Shown: positions 22,662-37,062, numbered from the stretch's first letter. The stretch is 64,000 nt of DNA from Halocafeteria seosinensis (GCA_001687465.1 LVLI01000341.1:62001-126000); one strand, 5' to 3'. The notes: generated by a model not told the origin, from the letters alone. Program-made: numbers and translations.

Positions 22662-25600
22662 ATGGCTGCCACGATTCGGGGCAAATCTCGAGGCGCCTCC
22701 GGCGCGGATCAGCCGAGTGGGATTCAGAGCAAAGATGATCAGAATGTAGTGGAGATTGTGAATGCCATAAAGAAGAAGAAGACCTTTAGACAGTTGGTGT
22801 TGTACAATGTGCAATTGCTGGAGAAAGCAGTGAATACAGGCCGAGACAGGTAATAATATGCTCCGTAAGCTCTTACCCATGTTGTTGATGAGTTGGACAC
22901 CCCTTGCAGAGCGTGGGAACATAAGGCAAAGATAGCTCATGAAGCAGGAGCTGCTGAAATTTTATTAGAAATTATTCAGAGGTTTTGTACTACAAATGAG
23001 ATTTTGAGGCCCTCGGTGGTTGTATTGCAGTCCATTTGTAGTTTCGGATCGTACGCCGATGCAGTCCTGCAGTCGAAGAACATTAAGAATCTACCAAGCA
23101 GCCTGAAAAAGTCATGGGACATGTTTGCGAATCAGAATGCATTGACTCCCGACACTGCAGAGACGATTACGTTAGTGCTAGACTTGATGAAGTCTTTAGC
23201 GACCAGAAATGTGGAACTCGTAGCGAACCACGGAGGGGTCGAAACTGTCCTGTATATCGCTCATGCGGCCTCCAAGGGAATGGACCAAGAGCCTACTGCC
23301 ACCGCACGATCGAAAACCAAACTAATGTCCGATATTGTCACTACGGGCATGCAGTTTTTTGATTATATTAGCCGGTCCGCAGCAGGGATACGAGCACTCT
23401 CCATAAAATCGCAGTTATCGCAATTCATTGATATACTAAGCACACGGCCAACCTCCGCGTCGGCTAACGTAACAAGTTCGGCATTCCAGGCGAGGCGTCG
23501 GAGTATGGCGCCGGCTAAAATTGACAAGAGCGTGAAAAAGACAAATGCTTCGGGAACGGGCCTCTCGAAGTCGGATATACTCAACTTTTTGCCGGTAGGA
23601 TTACGAGTAGTGGACAGGCTTTGTAGAAACGACGAGATTATTTCATTGTTGCAAGAGTAAGTATCCCATACATAACTGTGGGTGTGTTCACATGATGAGC
23701 ATCTCTTGTTGTGGTTCTTGATGTACAGATGCAATGCCGTTAAGCATTTAACGAGGGTTTTGTTATCCATTCAAGACAATGAGGTGTTACTTTCGTTACT
23801 TGTACGGATCCTAGGGCGGTTGCTCAAAGGTAACATCTCTACCTTGGTAAGCGATATTCTCGATGGGGGATCATCAATGTCCCCGGAGAGAGTTGACGAG
23901 GCTGAAACTTCAGCCATTCTGCTTGCAAATCTTGTACGAGATGAGGAACACACAGAGTCTTTATTGAATTCTACCAATAATAGCTTATTGAAGACGTTGT
24001 GTAGCGCTTTTTCTGAAGTGTCATCTCGCTCCATCAAGCGATCTATCGCTGCCATATTCAATCAAGTCGCGAGATTTTCCGCGGAAGCTGCATCTGTTCT
24101 CATCACAGAGGAAATCATTGAAGCACTTTTGGGTGTTCTCTCTACGAGTACAGGAGAGACCGCTCTTCTTAGTGAGGCTAGTACTGCTTTAGCTTCCTTG
24201 ACGCTTCATCCGTCAACATGTAACCGTGTCGTGAACGCGTCAATTGATACTGAAGATGGTGAAAAGAGCGGTAAGGAGGTCATTCTTGGTATTCTGACAC
24301 ACGCTAGTTCACTGGATGACAACGGAGACTCTTACGCGTCGGTACTCTTCCTAATTGAGCGGTTGTGCTTTTTTGCCCCTCTTCATGGAGAATTGAAGGG
24401 AATGGTCACGAAGCAAGTACCTTTTGTCTTGTCAAAGTATCCCTCCAATTTTGATTTACAATTGGTTGGTACGGATGTCACTGCATACATTGCTGACGAC
24501 GAAGCGAGCGTAAGGACTCTGGTTGAGGGCGGTCTTCTTACAGTAATTATCCAAAATTTACAGAACGATCGAACGAATGCTGAGTCTGCACAAGGGTTAG
24601 CTTCTGCGGAAGATCGGGCGAAGCATGTGGCCAGCACTCTGTACCTGATGGCTTCGGTCTGTACGCTACCCGATGTAGCTGCTCGGGCCAAGGAGCAGGG
24701 TTGTATTCAAGCGCTTTTGGCAGGATTTAGCTCGCATCAACATGATCCAGTTATCTACCAAAACTTCAAGGATGTTATCGATGTACTGGGGATCGATGCT
24801 GCTGAGGTGCAGAACGCAGCAGTGAAACTGACGTATTGGAGTTGTAGTCTTCGAGAGCTCGTTGGGAAGAAGGAGATATATAAATTTGCTGAGAGCATAT
24901 TCGCAAATGCTAACCTTGAAAAGCCGCGCGATGTTCCAGACTCAAGTGTGAAGAGTGGTGATATGACTCCGAATAGTTGCCTTGAGAAACTTCTGGAGGT
25001 GACCTCGCTGCTAGAAGCTGTCGCTATCTCGAGAGATTTAAGTTTGGTCATGATAAACTGCAACAGTGTTGATGCGCTTCTTCATACTGTTGCATGCATT
25101 AGTGCCACTCCTATGTCAACTTCTTCCACGGATACTCCCCAGAATCGGGCACGCCCAGCAAACAAAACAATCAACAGTGCGGTGTCGGAAAAAGTCCTCT
25201 CGCATTGCTGTAATATCCTCATCCAGTTGACACGCTTGGCTTTCGATGTGAAGTCGCTTGGAAATGGTGCTTCCACAGAAGAACGCCATGTCCCTGGGCA
25301 CGTGTATAAGCGGCAAACGTATGAAACATTGGCAAATGCAATGCAATCGCAAGGGAAACTGGGCGAGTTTGCTAGCTCTGTCTTGACTCTTTGTTCGTGG
25401 CTAGCTGTCGGTCCGGACCATCCAACTGCTCGAGCGCATGTGGAAATGCTTGTAACGGGTGGGGTGATCGAAGGTGTTGTAGGAATACTCCGAGCCCAGC
25501 AAACTAATTCATCTATCTGCGATGAAGGGATGAAGGCCTTGTCCCGCATTGCTGGTATAGGTCGGGGTGCCACCGCGGTTGCAACCAGAGGTGGAAGTCG

Positions 25601-28600
25601 GCAAGTGATTCGGATGCTTCCCTATACTGCCGCTTCCGAACAAATGGAAAATAGAGGCAACCTGTTGGAGATGCTGCGAGTCTTAGAAGCATGCGCTCAG
25701 CATGACGAAGCCGCCGAAATTATAGGCCGTCAAGGAGTTGTCGATGCCGTCACAGACTGCGTGCAGTCCACCCGCGCTTTCGCATTGATAGCTGGTAGAG
25801 ATGCCTCTTCGGATAGTTACCAGGCAGAAGTGGCTGAAGCTATTGCTTCTCTACTCGGACGTCTAGTGGGTGGGGCCGAACTCGTTCGAGTGGTTGAAGA
25901 GATCTCAGAAAACGAGAAGCCTGTAACGACGGCTTCTCAGCAGTATTCGTCCCGTGGGCAACTGAAAGTGGAGCCGCGAGTGCTTGAGAGGCTGCCTTTT
26001 CTACTCAGGAAGTTCGGTTTGTTTGTTACCACGGCTGCCGCGCAACAGACGGGAATTGATACCCTGCGCCAAGGCGTTGCTTCTTGCTTGGGGGTAGCCA
26101 TGGCGGCTGAACGTGTCTGGAGCATGGATGGATGGGACCAGCCGTCGCCTAACACTCCCCAGGAGTATCTCGTGAACTGTCTCTCAACAGGCCTTATCGC
26201 CATAGATAGCACCCTGGAGAAGATCCAACATGAGATGTTGGATCGCTGCGATCAAGAGTTTTTTGATTTATTGGGCGAACTTGTAGTGTTTCTTATTAAC
26301 CTCTGCAGCGCCCCTGTCGAATTGTCCTCGCTTGCCATTTCTTGTCTGGCAAAATGTCTAGATTGTTCTAGGGATGTCCTTTTCACCATTGGTAATGATG
26401 AGGAAGGTTTGCGTTCCCTTGTGTCTGCACTAAGGGTAGCCAGTGAGCGCGGTATGGAGTCCCTTGCAAGTTCGACTATGAAAGTGCTTTCTGTAGTGTG
26501 TCATGCCGATGAACCAAGAGAATCGCTGATTAAAATGGAACTGTATTCGTTGGTGTTGAATGTTTTAGGAGATATGGTCCAAGAAGCAGGGTCTACAGCC
26601 CAAACGTTTGCTTTGGAGCTATTGGACGCACTGTGCCAAAAGGACGAAATTCGAAACTTCTTGATATCGGGTGGCATACTGGCTTTGGTTCGGAGTATTC
26701 TTCAGCGCCACTGTAGTGACCCTTACAACCCCAGTGTTGGGTTGTTGAGAGCAGCATGCGATTTGCTAGCTCGTCTGTTAGGGGCTGTGGACAAGACAGA
26801 GGAAGTTGATGCGAACGCTGAGCGGTGGAGTGAGTTTCGTACAACTTTGCGAAGAGTGTGCAAATCAGCCACGTGCTCCACAGGTTACTTGGACAATGCT
26901 CCATGTATGGTTTCGGCGCTTTCTCTTGTATCCATGGCTAGTGACGATAGTGTCCTGAAGAACTCGGTTGTGTCGGAGAACGTGAGAGTCTTGATTGACA
27001 GTGGTGTGGAGAATCTAGTGGTCCTGGCGATGTCCTCGTCCTCCTCCACTAGTGAAGTCTTAGAAGCTGGCCGTAAGGCCCTAGTTAATCTAGGTCTTTC
27101 TTCCAAGGTGAATGAGTATATCGAAACCATCAACGCGCATTGTGACGCGGCGTTACAATGGATGAATGCTGGCTGGACGCCTGATACCGAAGAGGTCCAG
27201 TCCTTTATCAGATCCGTAGTTGATACCTTAAAGAACGTTTCCGCTACTGTGGCTGGTTCTGATAAGTCGCTAGTGGACGGTCCGCTTGCCCGAAGCATTT
27301 TCGACGCAATGGGAACATCTTATTCGGTGGGTGCGCAGTGTCGCCAATTATTGAAACATGTTGGTTCCCCTGCGCTATCCCAAGCGAGTAGTTTGTCGGC
27401 TGATCTCTTTGGTCTAAGTGTACAAATCAGTGGACGCCTCCTCGCTTTTGCTGTGGGAAAGAAAGGGGAGAAGGATCAGGACGCCATTCAAATTACGGAG
27501 ATTGTCGGCCTTGCTGTAGATTCGCTCCGACAAGGTGCTCTGGCGGTTCGGGTAATCGAATCGGCCATTAAATCGATTGTCGATAGTCTGCAGAGTTTTC
27601 AGAATTCAAAACCGTTACTAGACTTCTTGATAGAAGAGAAGACCATAAATTCGATAAGTCGCTTACTACGAATTGTAAGGAGAACTCAAAGCATTCGACG
27701 CATTTCGGGAAAGGCAACGGGGGAGCTAGCAAATCACAGTGGGAGCGACTTACAGAAAATGGAGAGCATCCTGCAGGATGGCCTCCAGAGGATTTCAGAC
27801 GCTATTTGTGCTAACATCGCAGAGTATAACGCTTCCACTGACAGCACACTTGTTCTAGATGGCCTTCTGGCTGCTTCTGGTTCGCAGTCTCCGGACTTCG
27901 ATGATTTCAACTCATCCGTGTCTTCTCAGTTGAACAAGTACTTGAGCGCATTAGAAAAGCACCCTCGCTTGTTTGAGAAACTGCTGGGGGTGATGCCATC
28001 CTCATTGCGGACTGTAGCCCTGCGAGGAGGGGGGGCTTTCAGTATCGCCCCTGAAGCTGAGGAATCTGCTCACACCAAAGACAACGTTGATAGTGAAGAA
28101 GCGATCTCTGCTGAAGGTATCCAGACTCGAGTTCGGGCGGCGTTGGCGCTTATTCAGAAGAGTGGGTCTATAGGTTCTAAAACGCAGCAAGATGGTCCGG
28201 ATGTCTCCGCTGGTCATGTGGCCCGACTTCGGTCTTTGTTCATGGCCCTAAAGAGTTCAGAAAATCTAATCTATGGTTCTGGCAGGGTATGGCGCAGGAA
28301 ACATTGGAAAAACAGTGAGAGCGCTGGTGCTAACCAAGGTTCCAATAGAACCAGACGGCGAGATTTGTTGGAGCTATTTCGGTCTGCCGTTAGACAGGTG
28401 ATCTCCACTGTGCGAGTTACACGACGCACAGAGGGGAGCGGTGTGATGAAGAGCGACTTCGATGAACGCTTAGACTCTCAACTCACAAGCGCGACGCTTC
28501 GAGGTGCAGAGCTTTTGAGAGACAGCACGGTTGAGTTCCTGTGTAATTCGGATTTGTCGAAATACGCAAATGAGCTAAACGACTTGTTCTGCAGTACAAG

Positions 28601-31600
28601 TACTGTAGGTGACATAATGGAGCTTCTGTTTTCTAAAGAGCCGGAAGCTATTGCAAACGGGATTTCCCTGGCTGAAAAGATTATGGGGTTTGATGCTGGT
28701 CGAACTCCCTCTCGCGAAGTGCTGAATGCTTTCTCAGAAACAGGTTTTTTCAATTTGGCGGCTCATTCACTTACCCCATGTGAGGAACACTTATCTGTCT
28801 CTAAGAAAATCGTCAAGACTTTGAATAAAGTCATCAAGGATTGTAACTACGACGCGGGGAAAATGAAGCTAGATGCGAAAGCGTTGCTTATTATACAGTC
28901 CTCTCTTCGAAACTTCCCAGACGATACCGATTTCCAAAAGGAGGGGGACCAGGTGATCACCGCACTGTCTCAAGTCCATAGTAGTCAGTCGGGTAAGGCT
29001 TTCGTTGAGAAAATTATGGAAACGCTAGATCGTTTCTTGAAGTGCTTGGGCGTCTGCCGGTACTTAAATGAAGATCGCACATACACATATGTGACCGAGA
29101 ATGAGGGCAAGACCACCACAATACCTGAAGATTTCCATCACTTTTTGAAGTGCCTGTACGAAACGGATAGGAGGGCCAGGATCCTTGATGTAGCTGCTGT
29201 AGGATCTATAGATCCTTCTATTTATGGACGATTCAAGCAAATTATAGAGAGGCATTCCCACGACCCGGGCATTATTGGAATGTGTCAAGGAATTCTAAGT
29301 AAAGTCGCCGATAGTGAGGACAACCTCGTTGAATTTGCAAACAGTGATGTGGTTTCCAGTGTAATCGATCGAAGTGCTATTCATTTAAGCGATATTCGTG
29401 TGGCTGAGACGTTCCTCAATTGCATCCAACCACTGTCGTTTGAAGGTGAATACTGTTCCTTCTTGGCCTCGAAGCGTGTAACAGGTACAATAATTTCTTT
29501 GCTTAAGGACTTCGGAAACAGAAAATGTTTGTTTACAGGTTTTCCCATGAGTTGGCCTCCTCCTGGAAAGGAACAAGAGAACGAACAGCCGCTATATGTT
29601 GACGATGTTGATACTGACGCCGGAGAAAAGAACCAGATGGATGTCCGATTTGCCAAGACCCTCGTTCAAGTTCTAGCCAATTTAGCGTGCGCTAATGAAG
29701 TAGAATATAGTAACGAAGGAGAAAACATTGACCTCGCTGAGTCAGTGATTCGCAGTGATGGAATTACAGTTCTTTCTTCCCTAATGCGGGAGAATATGGA
29801 CGATGCGCGACTCCTCGAGGATGTTTTGTGTGCGTTATCGAATATTGCTTTCATCAGCATGCCAATTCAATTTATTATAGGGGAAAGCTGCATCGATTGT
29901 ATTGTCAAGGCAATGAATGCTTTCTGTCAGGATGAGTTTTTATTCCGCATGGCTTTACGAGCTATTGGGAACGTAACTCGATTGGATGAGAACATAATGC
30001 GTGTAGTAGGCTACGGGGGTATCAGTGCGTTGGTGAGTGGAATGCGGGCACATTTTTCGAAACCGGAGGTGTTAGAGTTAGCTGCGGACGTAGTCGGAAA
30101 CTTGGCGTCGGTAGATGAGAAAAAGGTGACATTAGATCGCACGACATCGATATTGAAAGAATGTCATGCCAACCGCAGTGCGGAGGACACTACCGAGGAG
30201 GTTAATGCCCTGGTCAGCCGAAGCCGGTCGTCCAAGGAAGCAGTGTGTCTAATTTTGTACGAAGATGAAGGCCCTAAAGCCATTGTTAATGCTATGACGA
30301 CGTATAACACGAATGAAAGTCTTGTAATTGCGTGTTTGCGAGCTCTTCATTATTCAAGTGGCAGTGAACATATTGTGTCAAAAATGATAGACGAAATTGA
30401 TTTGATCTCCCAGGTTGTGTTGGTGATGACCGCCTCTGACTTCAACGCGGAACTTCTTCGGAGAGGCGCTCGTGTATTGGGGCAGATTCTGACTGTGGAA
30501 AGTGCCCGACAACGACTAATCTCAACAGGTGCGCCGCAAGTGCTTCTATCAGCTATTGAAACTCACTATCCATCCACGAAATCGGACGACGAGGACAAAG
30601 CGACCGCTGCTTTAGGACTCTGCTCTACTTCTTATTCTCTACTGTACGAAATGCCTTGCAGAGAAGTTTTTGATTCGGTGAAGGAATTGAATTCGGTTAA
30701 GACGAGTGTCCACGTGTTGCGTGACAACTTGGAGAACGTTCATTTCTCTTCGATCATTGTGGAAGTACTTAAACAATGGTGTGAGGAAGATGATATCGCC
30801 GAGAGTGTTGCTCGTCTGGGATTGTCTGATGTTTTGAAACAGGCTGCGGAGAACGCAGAAGGAAGTGCGCAAGTGGGTGTCCTCCGTAGTATAGTTGATT
30901 TTATGAAAAGGGTCGTTTCAAGAGGAGAAAATGCGAAAATTCTCCTTGAGGGCAATATGATGGGCATATTCGATGCTATCATTGCGGGTATATTGGAGAA
31001 GGCGGAGGCAGATCCTGAGGCTGAAACAAAACTGAAATATCGTTTTGTTGTCATGGAAGTTTTGGGGCTATTCGAAAAAATTTGTGACAACGGGCGTGAT
31101 GAAATTATTAACCTCTTACGACAAGGGATGTGGGATATGCTGCGAAATTTACATGATGCTTACTCTCAACTGCGAAGTGGTGGACAGGAATTTTATGACA
31201 GACAGACTTGCGAGCTGGCGGAAAAGATAATGTCCATGTGCCGTGAGCATGATATTCCGCGGAACTTGGAGAAGAGTTTAAAGGGCTTCCGACAAATTCG
31301 GCAAGTTGCAAATGACCCGAGAACTCAGTTCGATGAGCTGCAAAACATTGCTGCGAAAAATTCCACAGACCCCGAGCGTGCAGGTACCATCGCCACTCAG
31401 CTAAAGTCAGATGACTTTGTTGCTGATTTGTGGATTGGAAATACTGTCACTCCGTGCTCTTTAGAATATTTACCCTCAACACGAAGTCTCGTCGTGACTC
31501 CCGTTGGAGACAGGAAAATTTCCGCTGAGAAGGAACGGATCCCCATGGCAAAGATCCGAGGTATCACAGAAGGAAATCCATTGTCTCATAAGAAGAAGTT

Positions 31601-31754
31601 GCTCAAGAGGTCGGCTAAGAAGGCAAAGAGTTTTTTTATTGAGTACGGAGAAGACAGCAAAATTGTTCACATTGAATGCTATTCTTCCGATGAGAAAGAG
31701 ATGCTGTACGAGATGCTAAACGGCCTCAGAGCCAAGAATACGGAGGATGAGTAG
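22662..31754 (+). CDS. Giant Armadillo-repeat protein (2986 aa) with PH-like C-terminus
   Basis: Three exons, 22662-22849, 22910-23656 and 23729-31754 (introns 60 and 72 nt), encode 2986 aa, the largest complete gene here. Nearly the whole length is built of Armadillo-like helices. Clear examples are 'GGISALVSGMRAHF', 'AIGNVTRLDENIMRVVG', 'VLCALSNIAFIS' and 'VVGNLASVDEKKV', all following the pattern of ARM repeats. Armadillo solenoids bind extended peptides. The last 107 residues differ: 'LWIGNTVTPCSLEYLPSTRSL', then 'IPMAKIRGITEGN', 'SFFIEYG' and 'EKEMLYEMLNGL'. Strand spacing and the final helix resemble a PLC-type PH domain, so lipid or membrane binding is possible (inference). The N-terminal 40 residues are basic and Gly/Ser-rich. 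A role in transport or the cytoskeleton would be a guess. No enzyme motif was seen. Confidence 0.88.
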
Positions 31755-32610
31755 CCCGCAATGATTACACATTGGAGATCCTCGAAACATATCAGTAGGA
31801 AGTGTTGAATATAGCTGAAGTGTGAATAAGGTACAAACCTGTACAGTAGGCCTTGTGAGTTGCGTATGCTCAAGATCTTAGTAAGGGGACAGAAACGTGT
31901 GGATATATAGTTGAAACTGATACGACCGCCCAAAACGCCCGTCTGCTTCATTCGGCTGTTCCGGTCAACAGAACACCACATAGGTTACTCAGATATCCCG
32001 TGCGCATACTGCTTACTGTCCAATGAGCATGCACCCCTAGACTGCACCTCACCCACCATGGCACTTCCCCACGCTTTCTTGCTACTGTCCAAACGATCCA
32101 TTTGTTAGCTTCTATACAACATGTGAGACGCGCAAAAGAGAATGCATCTCCTTTCCTTGCGAATACCAGTACAGTGTTGCTTCACGTCACTTCCAGAAGA
32201 TCAGCCACACCCGTGGAGTGTTGAAATACAGCGGTCCATGGACTATGGACCATGTTCCACGGTGCTACCAGCCGAACCTTGGTTTGATTCGCGCTTCCTT
32301 TCCGGTGTATGACGTCTGTTGGCATTCTTGTTTGATGCATACACTCCGCATGAGGAAGGTGCGCAAGCTGCTGTAGCGCAATCGAAGACATTGCTATGAT
32401 AATGCTGTGAACCAAACCCTCTATGAAGCAAGTGAGTGTACAGTGGTTTGTCATGGCAGATGAATGGTCTGATTTGCAGACTTTAATGAGACACGTTCGT
32501 AGAACGCACATATCCTGCCCGGTGCGTGTACTTCCGCTTACGAAAATTTCAAGGAGACGGACCAACACCAACAATCAGCAACCTGGCTTCGAAGACCCAT
32601 AGAAGGTAAA

Positions 32611-32721
32611 TTAGCACACCAAGAATACATTAAGCTCCAGCCGCTTTAGCATACTTTGCTTGCTGGCTCAGAAGCCCCACTTAGCACACTAAGAATGTAG
32701 TATAACACCAGCCGCCTCAGC
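32611..32721. repeat. Diverged direct repeat pair of about 40 bp
   Basis: Copies at 32611-32650 and 32681-32721 share TTAGCACAC(C/T)AAGAAT and CCAGCCGC(T/C)T(T/C)AGC with several substitutions between. They lie 30 bp apart in the PAN2/Armadillo 3' intergenic space. Function is unknown; an old local duplication is likely. Confidence 0.7.
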
Positions 32722-32730
32722 TGGGGGCTG

Positions 32731-32753
32731 CGTGCGTGTGTGTGTGTGTGTGG
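32731..32753. repeat. (GT)n microsatellite
   Basis: An alternating GC/GT run, GCGTGCGTGTGTGTGTGTGT and on to GTGGG, lies 75 bp downstream of the PAN2 stop. It is a simple sequence repeat. Confidence 0.9.
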
Positions 32754-32825
32754 GTCAACGACTTTGTTGATGTGCACCGACTTTCGTCCGAGTATTAATT
32801 TATAATTCCATTGGAGGAAGATATC

Positions 32826-35800
32826 TTATCCTCGAATCTTCCACCCCTTGGCTCTACCAATGCCGTATAACTCGGTTATTACCTTCTGGATAACTGAATT
32901 ATTGCCGGATATCGTTTGGTCCTTGGCCTCAAGTTGTCGGTATCTAAGTACGAGCCTCAATGCTGTACGGGCATCCTCGACTGAGTCATGTGTGTCACTT
33001 TGAATAGCTTCACCTAGCACATAAGCGGCCAACCAGCGGAGCGACATTATTCGTTGCCGTGGCTGTCGGTAAAGATGCACAGTATCAATGATTTGCTCTT
33101 CCGGCAACCAAATATTCAAAGTCCTGAAGTCCTTCGCTAAACCGTGTCCAATGAATCTCACACCCGCATCTACCAGTGCGCGCAGTTTCAAATACACGCT
33201 TTTGTATAAAGCAAGGCGCTTATCTGATGAAACAGGATTAAGATCATCAGCTACAATTCCAGAGAATCTTGTCAAATGGTCTACGACGGGCTCCATCGGA
33301 GCAATGTAGTCATCAAGCAAGACATCGCCAACGTTCCTTCGAGGAACCAGACCCTTTTCTGCAAGCTCCTCTTGTGTTGCATCGGTGTCAACCTTACGGG
33401 TCAGTTGTGACGGCAAAACGGGCGAGTCTTCACTCAGCTCCGGTGGAACACAGTCATTGTAAATGATGCTTAAACGAGCAGGAAGCAAACGAGCCTCCTC
33501 ACTTACAACTCGGGAACCATCACTTTGAAGTTTCGCCACATCTGTGGAAGCAGCAACAAACTCCGCATCCAAGGCAACTTCATCACCTTTTTGCAAAGAA
33601 ATCCAATGCACTTCTTGGTCCTGTGAAAACAAATTGTTTCGAACGGTTTGCCGGATTTTCTCATCAGATATTGTGTTTCCCTTGCCGAAAGGGAGTTCCA
33701 TGTGAGGCAACACAACCTTTTCTTCAGACGCTCTTGCTTGTTTAAGAGGCGGTATGGCGAATGCACTCAGTGGAACTGGGAAGTGCGGTTCGTTGTTAAT
33801 ATCGTGGGATACATCAGCCGCAAGCTCGTCGATGGAACGTATCCCTGTGGGACTGTCTTTGCCAGTAAACAATGTCATATCCTGGTAAACGCATACACAG
33901 GGGGTTCTCCAATCTCTATGGTTTCCAAAGTTCTTCGTATCGGTTTCTGTGGTTTGTCGGACTTGGAAGTCATTGAAAACCAGCCACCGATCACCTTCTT
34001 CAGCGCCTGAGCCATATTTACCGGACTTTGATACTAACACATTAGCTACGTAGTGAGATTCGTCATCGTCCCCCGACTCTGTAGTAGACACATTGCTCAC
34101 TACCGCAACAAGCCGATATCTCCGTCTAGCTTCTGATGAATCCCATGGGGGCTGAGGGACATTGTACACCGCCCTGTCAGGATCGGCATTAACAGTTGGG
34201 TGTGTAATCACCAAGTCATCGGCGGACGCGGAACTTAACTTTATGTCAACGGCAGAGGGCAACCACATATCTCCAGAAGCACTATCCTCATGCGACCAAA
34301 GATGACGTTGCCAGTCGTGAGTGCGGTCTAAATTAGAGGAAACAATAAGTACAGGAGGAAGCCGTTTCACTATTTTGGTCCGCAACATCGGAGCATTTGC
34401 CCCAAGTTCTTCAGACCAAGCTCGTGTTCTTTGTACGAAGTGCAAGGAATTCTTTAACAATGCCGAGAACGAGTAGTTCTGCTGAAATTCTTCGTCCGTC
34501 GCAAATGCGTACGGTTGGTGACGCGGATATACTATCTCCAGCAAGGGAACAGAGCTCTGTCGATGCTCTGTTGTCCGTTCTCGATCATGCTCAAATGTCG
34601 TGAAACCAGAAAACTGGAGATAAAATAAGTCCTCTACGAGCGAAACCGACGAAGCAAAGTTGCTAGTGGTCAAGACGGCATTTGGGTGAGGTTTTAACGC
34701 CTGAGAGCCGTCCTTCTGCATTTTCTCCAAGAGGACCTTCGTTAGCCCCATTACCCGCTTAGAGCAATTTAGTGATGACGGATACAAAATACCCAACTGC
34801 TTTGCTTCCGGCATATGTTGCAATGTTCTCATAAAGTTAACTGCTCTACACGAACGGCTATCGCTTCTCATTTTCCACGAACTCGAAAGCATATCATAGA
34901 GAAAGCGAAGTTCCGTAGTTAAGCACTTCGGGTGGGAGCTAAGGTGTCTTCTGATGAAACGACGGAACACCGACTGAAAGAACAGTGTTTGACAAAGCGG
35001 ATTGATAACGCTATTTGGGCCGATATCTTCTAAGCCTGAGAATTCAGTCGAGTTGAAATCGCTGAAATCAAAGTTTGAAAGGCCAACTCGGGAATACTGA
35101 AGCTTTGGCTGTCTGTAGAGGTCGGGTACACTTTCATCGCGAGGTGTTTCGGACTTAGATACGGGGCTTGAAGAGCTTTCAATGGTAATATCCTCGGACA
35201 TATTGGAAGATCTCCCTTGAGAAAATAAAGTTTGAAGAGCAGCTCTCGCTTGCTTTCGGTGCCCATCGTCCGAGAACCCCTTGTTTGCTTGCCGGGGGTC
35301 ATTATCCTGCAAGCAGTAACGTGCCGCAAGGCCCCTATTAGTTATACCCTTGGAATAGTAGAAACTATTTGGACGCATGCCAGGATTCTTGATGTATGTT
35401 ATCCGGGCCACATCCTCTCCATAAGCCTTCTGCACATTTTCATTTGCCATTTCATTCTGAAGAAACGACGACGACGTCGCATATTCCATCAATTCGGGAT
35501 TGACATCTACCCCGGAACGCCCGTACGTGAGAATGGCTCCGTCTACATCCTTTGACACCATAGAGACCGGATAGTCATAATTTTGTAGGGAAATACAATT
35601 AGGATCATCAGCAAGTCGGGCATAGCTACGTATTTCCGACTCCACAGGCCTGTACCTAGCTTCACCGCACGCTAGGATTGGGTGGACCGAGTTCAATGTA
35701 CTGTCCGGATTCATGCCGTTCCATGCACAACCAGTTAGATGAAAACCGTGTCGGCCCTTTAATGGAATCGCAAGAGGCACTCCAGTGGGATCGACAGATG

Positions 35801-37062
35801 GCCCTACAACGGCTTTCTCTAACAGTTCCGTCGACAAAATGTGGCCTAAACCGCTCGTATCTATTGTTGCTGCAAGACATCCAGAAGACGAGAGTGAGGT
35901 CGCTCCACCAATGGGTGCCAGCTGTTGTGACGATGCTAGCGTCAGAGGAGTGTAACCCTCTGGAGGTAAGACACCACCCTTTAGAGAATGAAACGATCCA
36001 TACCACATCCTGCCACTCCGAGTACCAACGATAATACTTCGTTCATCCTTCGGATGTGGAGAAGGAACAAACCGTACAAAACAAGCTGAAGCAGGAACCC
36101 CTGAACCAGTATTCACGGGAGGGAGGAATCGTTGGTTTCGAACATCGAACACCTTCAGACACGGATCTGGAAGAGCTTTCTTCCGCGGTTTACCAGCTAT
36201 CCCCATCTGAAGGTCATCACTACTGCTTTGAGGTAAATTTCCACATGTGATAATATATCGCCCGTCCTGGGAAACCGAAATATCAGAGCAACCACCGCCA
36301 TGAAAGTTAAAGGTTCCAATAGGATGAGGTGAACGCATTTTGCCATCCAATAAGGAGACTTGACCGTCACTCCCTGAGCCTAGACAAACGAGAGACTTGC
36401 CTGGTGCTGAGCTCGAATCAATACAATGGACATCATGGGGAATCGGTACACTGACCAGTGGCGTAAGTGAGTCTTTGATTCTATCCGATGATTGCTGGTT
36501 CAGATCGATGACATGAGCAGCTTTCATTTTACCCCCAATAATAATTTTGCAACTTCCGCCACTTTGGTAAGGGGAGTCTGTCACCTCCATCGCAGCCCTC
36601 AAACACCTAGGTGTCTCTGACGCTGATTCCTCGGCACCAAGCTCCATACTGAGAGCTTGCGCTGAGATCGTCTTTAGTATACAACCTCCTCGGGTGAACA
36701 ACTTGAGCTCTCCAGGATTCACACTTATCACACCACTGTACAAAAACACAATCTAAGCTTTATTCACAACATACAATATATCTTGTCAAATCATACCTTG
36801 AGAACGAATTCAAGCAGCAGGAAGCCGTCTCATGTGCTCGAAATCGAGCATACGGGTCAGCATCGAAGCCAGGCACCCCGTATCCGTGTACCCATCCATC
36901 TCTATCGGCCATCCACAGAGCTTGTTCATGCGTATCGAAGGAGAGCAAGGACGGGAAGGAGGGGAATTGGAGCTGATATTGCTCCACAAACTGCGCCCTT
37001 CCCATTCCTCCCATGGCCTGCGAGGAGGAAGAGGAGGAAGGGTATGGTGTATAATATTCCAT
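32826..37062 (-). CDS. PAN2: PAN2, catalytic subunit of the PAN2-PAN3 deadenylase
   Basis: PAN2-PAN3 starts mRNA decay by trimming poly(A) bound to PABP. Two exons, 37062-36797 and 36735-32826 (61-nt intron), encode 1391 aa. The architecture is as expected. An N-terminal WD40-like region spans about residues 30-430 ('LLDGKMRSPHPIGTFNFHGGGCSDISVSQDGRYIITCG'-type blades). A catalytically dead ubiquitin-hydrolase-like region follows ('INPLCQTLFFQSVFRRFIRRHL', 'LTTELRFLYDML'). A C-terminal DEDDh exonuclease closes the protein: Asp1145 and Glu1147 in 'LDAEFV', His1286 and Asp1291 in 'GHGLAKDF', and His1338 and Asp1343 in 'HDSVEDA'. All metal-binding acids are present, so the enzyme should be active. 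A divergent start faces IF-3 with about 120 bp between. PAN3 is not in this window. Confidence 0.95.

Larger units (their letters stand above)
31755..32825. other. Convergent intergenic region with short repeats
   Basis: About 1.07 kb between the convergent stops of the Armadillo gene and PAN2. A 130-codon minus-strand frame (32574-32182) lacks an ATG start and protein character, so I do not call it. The right half holds a diverged 40-bp direct repeat and a (GT)n microsatellite, listed separately. Confidence 0.45.

Noticed and set aside
32182-32574. 130-codon minus-strand frame after the Armadillo gene
   Set aside because: No ATG start, no similarity, and a composition without protein character.
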